Shown here: positions 1 through 4,700 of the stretch, piece after piece
Layout: the number at the start of each line of letters is the position of its first letter
Position numbering within the stretch: position 1 is the first letter of the stretch
NCBI GenBank assembly: GCA_028708195.1
Contig: JAQVZK010000179.1
Location: 1-5,261 of the forward strand
DNA: 5,261 nucleotides
Origin: Desulfovibrio sp.
GTDB lineage: Bacteria > Desulfobacterota > Desulfovibrionia > Desulfovibrionales > Desulfovibrionaceae
Direction of reading: 5' to 3'
The notes under the pieces: model-generated
The model's database searches: none
The model's input: the letters and a program-made list of their open reading frames with translations, nothing else
Told to the model about the DNA's origin: nothing
Position numbers and translations under genes: made by a program

Positions 1-1
1 C

Positions 2-307
2 GGGCGGGTGCCTATGGACGAAGCCCTGACCGAAGTAACCGTGGACCTTTCAGGCCGTCCCTGGCTTGAGTGGCGCGGCGATGAACTACTGCCCCCCGTG
101 CTTGCGGGGGAAGAGAAAGACCTCTGGCGTGAATACTACAAGGCCCTTGCAAGTGGCGCACGCTGCAATCTGCATGTAGACATGCGCTACGGCAAGAATG
201 GGCATCATCTGCTGGAATCCGCAGCCAAGGGTCTGGGGCTCGCCCTGGCTCAGGCAGTACAGCGGCACGGCACAAACATACGCAGCACCAAGGGAGGCCT
301 TGATTGA
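2..307 (+). CDS. hisB: Imidazoleglycerol-phosphate dehydratase HisB, C-terminal part (5' end outside window)
   Basis: HisB dehydrates imidazoleglycerol phosphate to imidazoleacetol phosphate in cytosolic histidine biosynthesis. Only the last 101 residues are present; the frame is open to the left edge, so the GTG at 8 is internal. Visible family landmarks are VPMDEAL near the start, VDLSGRPWL, and the metal-binding block GKNGHHLLE, whose His-His and Glu (fragment residues 68-69 and 72) bind manganese in the family. The end reads RSTKGGLD, matching the usual C-terminal P-S-T/S-K-G but with Arg in place of Pro. The segment after HHLLE is [10 protein letters not shown], where most members have a Phe-Lys-Ala pattern. 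The stop TGA (305-307) overlaps the ATG of the following lipoprotein gene by one base, which suggests coupling. Identification is firm from motifs and from hisA close downstream. Confidence 0.93.
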   Translation, partial: GRVPMDEALTEVTVDLSGRPWLEWRGDELLPPVLAGEEKDLWREYYKALASGARCNLHVDMRYGKNGHHLLESAAKGLGLALAQAVQRHGTNIRSTKGGLD

Positions 308-966
308 TGCATACTCGCCTGAATATACTGCTACTTATTGTACTGAGTCTTGTTCTGGCCCTGGGTGCCTGCTCCAAACGGCCGCGCAGCACCGCTGACG
401 TGCCGCGAAACCTTTCCGCCAGCTACACCATAACCGTTGCGCCTTTCACCCAGCCCGTCAACGCCAGCCAGCTTATAATGGGGCGCATTCCTGAAAATCA
501 GGGGCGTACCCCCGAAGACATCCTGATGGCTCTGGACATGCGCCTGCGCCACGTCCTCACCACCGACACCAACCGTCAATACAAGTTCATCGGTCTGCGC
601 ACCCTGCCCAAAGACCTGACCTCGTTCCACAGTTCAGAACAGCCCCAGGCTCTGCCCCGCTGGGTCGAATACGGCAAGAAACAGGGGGCCCAGGTGCTGC
701 TCATCCCGCAGGTGCTTGACTGGCACGAGCGCGAGGGCTCCACGGCGGGCGTCACCCAGTCGGCCCACGTACGGGTGGAATTCTTTTTGTTGCGCGTAGA
801 TACCGGCAGCATAATGGACCGCTCCATCTTTGAAGAAAAACAGCTGGGCCTGACGGAAAACCTGCTCAATGTCGGCTCCTTCCTCAAGCGCAAGGGCCAG
901 TGGGTCAGCGCAGAAGACCTCACGGTAGAAGCCATGCGCAAGGCAGTGAAGGATTTGGGGCTATGA
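307..966 (+). CDS. Putative lipoprotein of unknown function inside the his operon
   Basis: This is a 219-residue predicted lipoprotein. A short N-terminus (MHTRLN) is followed by a hydrophobic stretch and a lipobox L-G-A-C, with the lipidated Cys at residue 22. Ser follows the Cys, so there is no Asp retention signal and outer-membrane sorting is expected. The mature part has a strand-like YTITVAPF at 40-47, [16 protein letters not shown] at 128-143, then an alternating hydrophobic strand ([17 protein letters not shown]) and [13 protein letters not shown]. This resembles the alpha/beta fold of CsgG/TolB-N-type envelope lipoproteins, but that is inference from pattern only. The start is ATG 307, 9 nt after AGGGAGG (291-297); TTG 304 is a possible alternative. 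It overlaps hisB by 1 nt and hisA by 4 nt. No role in histidine synthesis is apparent. Confidence 0.8.
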   Translation: MHTRLNILLLIVLSLVLALGACSKRPRSTADVPRNLSASYTITVAPFTQPVNASQLIMGRIPENQGRTPEDILMALDMRLRHVLTTDTNRQYKFIGLRTLPKDLTSFHSSEQPQALPRWVEYGKKQGAQVLLIPQVLDWHEREGSTAGVTQSAHVRVEFFLLRVDTGSIMDRSIFEEKQLGLTENLLNVGSFLKRKGQWVSAEDLTVEAMRKAVKDLGL

Positions 967-1709
967 TTCTTTTTCCCGCGGTAGACATTCAACACGGCAA
1001 GGCCGTGCGCCTCAAACAGGGCCGCGCCCATGAGAGCACGGTTTTTGCCGAAAACCCTGTTGACGCAGCCAAAGCCTGGGAAGAAGCCGGTGCCCGCTGG
1101 CTGCACGTGGTGGATCTTGACGGCGCTTTTGACGGTGCTGCCCAAAGCCGTCATATTGTACGCGATATCTGCACTGCTCTCAGCATCCCCGTGCAACTTG
1201 GCGGCGGCATCCGTGACATGAAAACTGCCGAAGCCTATCTGGAGGCAGGTGTCAGCCGTCTTATCATCGGCACGCTCGCACTGGAGCAGCCCGAACTTTT
1301 TGCCGCCATGTGCCAGGCTTTTCCTGACCAGATCGGTGTTTCACTGGACGCGGAAGGCGGCCGCCTCAAAAGCAGAGGCTGGGTGGAAGATACGGGAATG
1401 ACCGTAGATTCGGCCCTGCCCCGCCTGCTTGAAGACGGTGCGGCCTTTGTTATCTATACGGACATTGAACGCGACGGCATGCAGTGTGGCGTTAATGTGG
1501 CGGCTCTGGAGCATCTGGCGCGGCTTTCCACCGTCCCCGTCATTGCGGCGGGCGGCGTGGCCACGCTTAAAGATGTGCAGAACCTCTACCCCCTTACCCG
1601 CACTACCAGCCTTGCGGGTGCTGTGAGCGGGCGCGCCCTTTATGAGGGAACCCTTAATCTGGCGGAAGCCAATGCCTGGATAGATGCCCAGGCAGACGCA
1701 CAAAAATAG
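963..1709 (+). CDS. hisA: Phosphoribosylformimino-5-aminoimidazole carboxamide ribotide isomerase HisA
   Basis: HisA performs the Amadori isomerisation of ProFAR to PRFAR, the fourth step of histidine synthesis, feeding HisF/HisH. The 248 residues match the family's usual length and show a complete (beta/alpha)8 barrel. [14 protein letters not shown] carries catalytic Asp8. VVDLDGA (49-55), LGGGIR (79-84) and GVSLDAEGG with the second catalytic Asp129 follow. YTDIERDGM (165-173), IAAGGV (194-199) and SGRALYEG (222-229) form the C-terminal phosphate-binding half. ATG 963 is chosen because it gives the canonical N-terminus and overlaps the lipoprotein stop as ATGA. A ribosome binding site GAAGGA (948-953) sits 9 nt upstream. 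An in-frame extension back to 900 would run through the lipoprotein gene and is unlikely. It is the last gene before a strong terminator. Confidence 0.97.
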   Translation: MILFPAVDIQHGKAVRLKQGRAHESTVFAENPVDAAKAWEEAGARWLHVVDLDGAFDGAAQSRHIVRDICTALSIPVQLGGGIRDMKTAEAYLEAGVSRLIIGTLALEQPELFAAMCQAFPDQIGVSLDAEGGRLKSRGWVEDTGMTVDSALPRLLEDGAAFVIYTDIERDGMQCGVNVAALEHLARLSTVPVIAAGGVATLKDVQNLYPLTRTTSLAGAVSGRALYEGTLNLAEANAWIDAQADAQK

Positions 1710-1732
1710 CTATAGAATATCAGCAATTATTT

Positions 1733-1768
1733 ACCCCCGGTTTCCTTTGAAGCCGGGGGTTTTCTTTC
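1733..1768 (+). terminator. Intrinsic terminator ending the his operon
   Basis: A 12-bp stem (1733-1744 with 1749-1760) has a 4-nt CTTT loop. Eight of the pairs are the GC-rich ACCCCCGG/CCGGGGGT block, and the inner pairs include one T-G wobble. The stem runs directly into TTTTCTTTC. It begins 23 nt after the hisA stop. The features are classical for Rho-independent termination on the + strand. Confidence 0.93.
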
Positions 1769-2115
1769 AGGGGCTGTGCGCAGATGCGTAAAATTGCAGT
1801 GGTCGTTCACGCTGGCAGATGGTTTGCTTTTTTGGGAGTGGATATGCGCTTGAACGTATGTCCGATCTTTCAATGCCGTCCTGCAACATACCATCGCGCC
1901 TTGGCGCATGATCTGGAATCCAGAGCATTTTAACGTCGAAAAACTCTGCTTGTTCTAAGACTGCACAAGACTGTTCTGCGCCGCAATACGCGTGAATTCT
2001 GCTCAAATTTGCAACCTCCGGCAGGATGACGACGTTGAAGTATGAAGCATCCCCCAGTTAATCTGCTCCAGATCTCAAAATAACTGCACGCAAAACTCGC
2101 TGCCACAGTACGCCC
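1769..2115. other. Intergenic region without a convincing gene
   Basis: No reading frame here has both a plausible ribosome binding site and a recognisable protein. The longest open stretches, on the - strand, are arginine/serine-rich and match nothing I recognise. The base composition appears less GC-rich than the flanking genes. The content I can describe is a cluster of inverted repeats (1892-1948) and a short direct repeat AAGACTG at 1957-1963 and 1967-1973. No tRNA-like TTCGA block or terminator-like hairpin followed by T's was found beyond the his terminator. Confidence 0.6.
1892..1948. repeat. Cluster of three adjacent inverted repeats (possible REP-like element)
   Basis: Three palindromic units lie side by side. 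First, CAT-C-GCGC, loop CTTG, GCGC-ATG (1892-1910; one bulged C). Second, TCTGGA-A-TCCAGA (1912-1924), with perfect 6-bp arms around one base. Third, CAGAG (1921-1925) with CTCTG (1944-1948), enclosing facing TTTT and AAAA runs. The second and third units share bases. This is seen directly. That it is a dispersed repetitive extragenic element is inference and cannot be tested from one copy. Confidence 0.5.
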
Positions 2116-2144
2116 TTGCCAAGCAATCTGGCAGTACATATACT
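2116..2144 (+). promoter_or_regulatory. Sigma70-type promoter for the mdtJI operon
   Basis: TTGCCA (2116-2121, 5/6 to TTGACA) and TATACT (2139-2144, 5/6 to TATAAT) are separated by exactly 17 bp. This is the best promoter match I found between the his terminator and the SMR genes. The expected transcription start is near 2151, giving a leader of about 257 nt before the ATG at 2408. A weaker alternative near 2338-2367 (GAGACA, then TAAAAA at 18 bp) is less convincing. Confidence 0.65.
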
Positions 2145-2150
2145 AGCAGT

Positions 2151-2407
2151 ATGAAGTCAGTTTTTCGTCACCAATATACCCAAGGCCGCTCGTTTTGCGG
2201 CTACCCTGAAGAGCGCTATTGGCGGTCCTTTCTCTAATCCCTCGCAGGCAAAACTTCCCTTGGCGTGACGCCCCAACAGGTGGCCAGCGCTTTTTCTGTT
2301 TTCGGTCTCGGGTGAAACTCCGTGCAGAACAGCTGCCGAGACATTTACCTGAGAATCTGCTTAAAAAATCCCGATTTTGCCTGATTTGCCTAATTTGCGA
2401 GGGTACA
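2151..2407 (+). promoter_or_regulatory. Long, potentially structured 5' leader of the mdtJI operon
   Basis: Assuming transcription starts near 2151, this leader contains several possible helices. Helix A is GCCGC (2185-2189) with GCGGC (2197-2201), loop 7 nt. Helix B is 2211-2216 with 2287-2292 plus TGGC (2220-2223) with GCCA (2283-2286), across a 3-nt bulge; it is followed directly by TTTTCTGTTTT. An alternative pairing of CGCTC (2187-2191) with GAGCG (2211-2215) would break both A and B. Helix C is a perfect 7-bp stem GTCTCGG (2305-2311) with CCGAGAC (2336-2342). Near the start codon there are three tandem 9-nt TTTGCCTGA-like units (2376-2402), the last overlapping the ribosome binding site GAGGG (2399-2403). 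The consensus of known guanidine, cobalamin, SAM or TPP riboswitches is not evident. Function as an attenuator is inference. Confidence 0.4.
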
Positions 2408-2854
2408 ATGCTTGTGACCAAACCGTATCACTGGCTCTGCCTGATGGGAGCCATTGTTTTTGAAGTCGCCGGAACCACTGTCATGAAAATGGCCCAGGGC
2501 TGGAGCTTTGCCCACGCCGCCCTCCTGGGGCTGGCGCTCATGTGGCTTGCCATCGGCCTTTCTTATTATATGTTGGCCAAGGCCACCACGGGCCTGCCTG
2601 TAGGCGTGGCATTCGCCTTTTGGGAAGGGCTAGGGCTGACCCTCATCACACTGTGCAGCGTGGCCCTGCTTGGTGAAAGCATGACGCTGAAGCGCGCCCT
2701 CGGCCTGGCCTGCGTGCTGGCCGGAGCTCTGCTGGTGCACCACGGCACCGGGCATGGAAAAGAAGACAGCAATAAGGCTGTGCACCCTGCAGCGCGAACC
2801 ACGTCTGCCGCAAGGGGAGCGTGTATCCAGCCTGAACACCGGGGGGACGCATAA
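2408..2854 (+). CDS. mdtJ: SMR-family transporter subunit, MdtJ-like
   Basis: This is a four-helix inner-membrane protein of the small multidrug resistance family. E. coli MdtJ pairs with MdtI to export spermidine by proton antiport; the same substrate here is inference. Of 148 residues, TM1 holds the essential Glu19 in FEVAGTTVMK. TM2 has LSYYML with Tyr53, TM3 has VGVAFAFWEGLG (the MdtJ-type WEG signature, Trp72), the loop GES carries Glu90, and TM4 is LACVLAGALLV. As I recall, MdtJ residues Trp5, Glu15, Tyr45 and Glu82 matter for spermidine export, and all have counterparts; Tyr61 is Phe69. A hydrophilic tail of about 37 residues follows TM4, longer than in E. coli MdtJ (121 aa). ATG 2408 is preferred, with GAGGG at 2399-2403; an open frame back to 2219 encodes no SMR sequence. 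The stop overlaps the next start as TAATG. Confidence 0.88.
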   Translation: MLVTKPYHWLCLMGAIVFEVAGTTVMKMAQGWSFAHAALLGLALMWLAIGLSYYMLAKATTGLPVGVAFAFWEGLGLTLITLCSVALLGESMTLKRALGLACVLAGALLVHHGTGHGKEDSNKAVHPAARTTSAARGACIQPEHRGDA

Positions 2855-3192
2855 TGCAGACGGTCACCCCCTTTTTCAATCTTTCTCTCTTGCTGGTGGT
2901 GCTGGCCGCTGCCCTGGACGTGCTGGCCAACCTTTTGCTGGCAAAATCCGGCGGATTTCGCCGCCGCTGGCTTGGCTTCTTTTCTCTGGCCCTGGTGGGG
3001 CTGGCTTTTTACTGTTTGTCATTGGCTGTGCGCCATATGGATCTGGCTGTGGCCTATGCCATGTGGGGCAGCTTTGGCATTTTGGGCACATCGCTTGGCG
3101 GCTGGTTGTTTTTCAGCCAAAAGCTGCGGCCCTGCGCCTTCGCAGGTATGGGGCTGCTCATGACAGGCATGGCGCTTTTGCATATGAGTTGA
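2854..3192 (+). CDS. mdtI: SMR-family transporter subunit, MdtI-like, with Asp for the TM1 Glu
   Basis: This is the second SMR subunit, 112 residues with four predicted membrane helices, expected to form a heterodimer with the MdtJ-like protein in the inner membrane. Its pattern fits MdtI rather than MdtJ: LANLLL in TM1, GGFRRRWLGFFSLAL after it, and AVRHMDLAVAYAMWGSFG with Asp63 and Trp71. GGWLFFSQKL with Trp84 leads into TM4 (GMGLLMTGMALL). These correspond, with a shift of 3, to Asp60, Trp68 and Trp81 of E. coli MdtI. The striking departure is Asp22 at the position of the conserved proton- and substrate-binding glutamate (Glu19 in MdtI). The ATG overlaps the mdtJ stop by one base, with a G-rich site GGGGGGA (2841-2847) 6 nt upstream, so the subunits are probably made in fixed ratio. 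Confidence 0.87.
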   Translation: MQTVTPFFNLSLLLVVLAAALDVLANLLLAKSGGFRRRWLGFFSLALVGLAFYCLSLAVRHMDLAVAYAMWGSFGILGTSLGGWLFFSQKLRPCAFAGMGLLMTGMALLHMS

Positions 3193-3208
3193 GGCAGGAA
3201 AACCTGCC
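3193..3208 (+). promoter_or_regulatory. Perfect intergenic hairpin next to a ribosome binding site
   Basis: GGCAGG, loop AAAA, CCTGCC forms a perfect 6-bp hairpin that starts at the base after the mdtI stop codon. It ends immediately before the ribosome binding site GGGAGG (3209-3214) of the next gene. No T-run follows, so it is not an intrinsic terminator. It could stabilise the transcript end of mdtJI or affect initiation at the GTG start. Confidence 0.5.
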
Positions 3209-3219
3209 GGGAGGCAACT

Positions 3220-3771
3220 GTGGGTAAAAAATTCTGGGACTATCTTGAAAAATGGCGGGGGCTTTTCCCGCGCCGCAAGAACCTGCGCTGGCGGGATGGC
3301 TGGCTGCAAAACGGCTACTGCGGTGACTGCCGTTACTGCTGCGGGCCTCAGGATTCTGAAGAGCCTTTTCCTATGGCCCTGCTGCCCCGACAATTGCACG
3401 CCAGAATAGAAAAAGACTTTTGCATGCTTAACGCCAACACCGCCTATATGGATGGCCGCGGCTGCAAGTCCTGCACGTCATCGGGGTGCGGGCTGCCACG
3501 TGAAGGGCGGCCCGTGGCCTGCGGCCTCTTCCCCTTTGTGCTCATCAACGGCAACCTTTACGTCTACAAAACCTGCCCGGCCATCCTGTTTACGCCGCTT
3601 GCGCAGTTGGCCCCACTGGGGCGTGAGGCTGCGCGCTGGCTCTCCACTTTCAGCCACGAAGACCTGCGCCATTTATCCCTTGATATGGCCCCTGCCGTCC
3701 TGGCAGAAAAGTATATCTCACTGGGTATTCAGGTTTTTGACGAAAAGGGCGTGAATTTACAGTTGCGCTGA
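3220..3771 (+). CDS. CxxCxxCC-type cysteine cluster protein (YkgJ/UPF0153-like)
   Basis: This is a 183-residue soluble protein with no signal peptide or membrane segment. It has the hallmark C-x2-C-x2-C-C cluster at residues 34-41 (GYCGDCRYCCG). A second group follows, Cys82, Cys85 and Cys90, then RPVACGLFPF with Cys101 and finally Cys119. This matches the family predicted to bind zinc or an iron-sulfur centre; the biochemical role is not established. Cys68 is an extra. The GTG start at 3220 is supported by GGGAGG 5 nt upstream (3209-3214); the next in-frame Met (residue 52) lies beyond the cysteine cluster. It begins 27 nt after mdtI on the same strand, so co-transcription is likely, but a functional link to the transporter is only inference. 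It ends facing a convergent gene. Confidence 0.85.
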   Translation: MGKKFWDYLEKWRGLFPRRKNLRWRDGWLQNGYCGDCRYCCGPQDSEEPFPMALLPRQLHARIEKDFCMLNANTAYMDGRGCKSCTSSGCGLPREGRPVACGLFPFVLINGNLYVYKTCPAILFTPLAQLAPLGREAARWLSTFSHEDLRHLSLDMAPAVLAEKYISLGIQVFDEKGVNLQLR

Positions 3772-3859
3772 CGCAGGGACAAGTTGGCTCACAGAGCGGC
3801 CAAAGTATTTGGGATCGCAACCAGCACAAAAAAGGACAATGCCGGGCGGCCAAAAGCCC
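3772..3859. other. Short convergent intergenic region
   Basis: This 88-nt gap separates two convergent genes. On the + strand a small stem GCTC-ACA-GAGC (3787-3797), extended by TTG/CAA across a bulge (3784-3803), is followed only by AGTATTT. On the - strand a run of six T's (3833-3828) occurs about 10 nt after a weak GGGC/GCCC pairing. Either might act as a poor terminator; neither is convincing. Confidence 0.35.
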
Positions 3860-4441
3860 CTACCATTCGGGCACAAAGGTCTGGCATGCGTACTGCTGCG
3901 GGATGCGCAACACATCATTGAGTGGCAGCGCCATGTAGTGGGCCAAGAGGCTGCGTATAACGCCCGCGTGGGCCACAACCAGCAGCGTACCTGTGGGATA
4001 ATGCCGCCGCCAGCGGCGCACGGATTCAAGGGCGCGGCACTGCAACTGCGTAAAGCTCTCGCCGCCCTCGGGGCAAAAAAGAGGAAAATCCCGGCCTCGC
4101 GCATCGTACTGGCCGGGAAAACGCTGTTCTATTTCGGCCTTGGTGAGCCCCTGCCAGTGGCCCAAGTTCAGCTCACGCAGGTCTGGGTCTGTATGCATCG
4201 GGGGCGGGCTGGCGGCCCATTCATTTCCGGTCAGAAGAATGGACGCGGTTTCACGGCAACGCCCCAGGTCGGAGGACACCACTGCCGCCAGGCTTCCCGC
4301 CAATATGGGCATGAAGTCACGGGCCAGAATGCGTATCTGCTCCCGCCCGGCAGGGCTGAGAGGGATATCACAATTCCCCACGATGCGCCGCTCCGGGTTG
4401 GGCGGCAAAGCGCCGTGGCGCACTAACCACATGCCGTTCAT
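3860..4441 (-). CDS. Histidine phosphatase superfamily protein (phosphoglycerate mutase-like, possibly CobC-like)
   Basis: This is a 193-residue cytosolic enzyme of the histidine phosphatase superfamily, which hydrolyses phosphomonoesters through a phosphohistidine. WLVRHG near the start supplies Arg8 and nucleophile His9. SSDLGRCRETA (56-66) supplies the phosphate-pocket Arg61. LRELNLGHWQG (88-98) contains the likely catalytic acid Glu90, GGES lies at 126-129, and VVAHAGVIR (155-163) holds the second His158. Length and the CDIPLSPAG and LGHWQG motifs fit alpha-ribazole-5'-phosphate phosphatase (CobC) or generic small phosphatases; the true substrate cannot be read from sequence. ATG 4441 is chosen because GGAG lies 7 nt upstream and the RHG motif falls at the usual distance; an in-frame upstream start at 4501 would add 20 atypical residues. 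It follows the HD-domain gene on the same strand after a 259-nt gap. Confidence 0.88.
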   Translation of the reverse strand: MNGMWLVRHGALPPNPERRIVGNCDIPLSPAGREQIRILARDFMPILAGSLAAVVSSDLGRCRETASILLTGNEWAASPPPMHTDPDLRELNLGHWQGLTKAEIEQRFPGQYDARGRDFPLFCPEGGESFTQLQCRALESVRRWRRHYPTGTLLVVAHAGVIRSLLAHYMALPLNDVLRIPQQYACQTFVPEW

Positions 4442-4700
4442 TAAAAATCTCCAGTAGTATTTGTGTAGCACGCCCAGAAGATTCGGGGCAAGACTTGACA
4501 AATTTTTTCCATATTCGCCAAAACAGCCCCCTTTGCCACGCCTGAACCCTGCCGGTCAAATTATCACACTCAACCATTTTTTTGCTTTAATGCACTAAAC
4601 AGCAAATTACCCTTGCGCCAGCGCATGCGCTGAAAGCCTTGCCCCGCCCTGCCCCACAAAGCACTCTCTTTCCCCACAACACATGCCAACATAAAAAACG
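4442..4700 (-). other. 259-nt gap between the HD-domain gene and the phosphatase gene
   Basis: No gene is evident. On the - strand the HD-gene stop is followed by CGTTTTTTATG without a clear preceding hairpin. A perfect 14-bp palindrome CAGCGCATGCGCTG lies at 4619-4632 and an extended -10 motif at 4560-4568. Both suggest that the phosphatase may have its own promoter rather than rely only on read-through. Confidence 0.5.
4560..4568 (-). promoter_or_regulatory. Possible extended -10 promoter for the phosphatase gene
   Basis: On the - strand TGTGATAAT combines an extended TGn element with GATAAT (5/6 to TATAAT). No good -35 box lies 17 bp upstream, where the sequence is A-rich (AAAGCA). The start of transcription would fall near 4553, leaving a leader of roughly 110 nt. 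The support is motif match only. Confidence 0.3.

Noticed and set aside
576..1196. Long antisense open frame opposite the lipoprotein and hisA genes
   Set aside because: It is a high-GC shadow of two well supported coding regions and has no recognisable protein features.
1784..1933. 49-codon open frame beginning MRKIAVVVHAG
   Set aside because: It has only a weak ribosome binding site, starts just past the his terminator without an evident promoter, matches nothing recognised, and ends inside the palindrome cluster.
2151..2237. 28-codon frame (MKSVFRHQYTQG...) beginning at the predicted transcription start
   Set aside because: It would have to be a leaderless message with no ribosome binding site and shows no run of a single amino acid expected of an attenuation peptide. 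It is probably chance, though its position is curious.
2311..2345. GGTGAAACTCCG resembles a fragment of the cobalamin riboswitch core
   Set aside because: The flanking GGGAA and CCCGC-ACTGT-type blocks and the closing GCC-AGACCTGCC helix are absent, so the resemblance is too short to support a cobalamin riboswitch.
2219..2407. In-frame extension of the mdtJ-like gene by 63 codons
   Set aside because: The extra sequence is basic and Cys-rich with no SMR character. ATG 2408 has its own ribosome binding site and gives a normal SMR N-terminus.
3784..3833. Possible bidirectional terminator between the convergent genes
   Set aside because: The + strand stem is bulged and lacks a T-run, and the - strand T-run has no stable stem beside it, so it is described only as intergenic content.
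3809..4426. Long + strand open frame opposite the phosphatase gene
   Set aside because: The - strand frame carries all histidine phosphatase motifs; the + strand product is low-complexity and unrecognised.
4495..4500. Perfect TTGACA box on the + strand
   Set aside because: No -10-like hexamer lies 16-18 bp downstream and no + strand gene follows.
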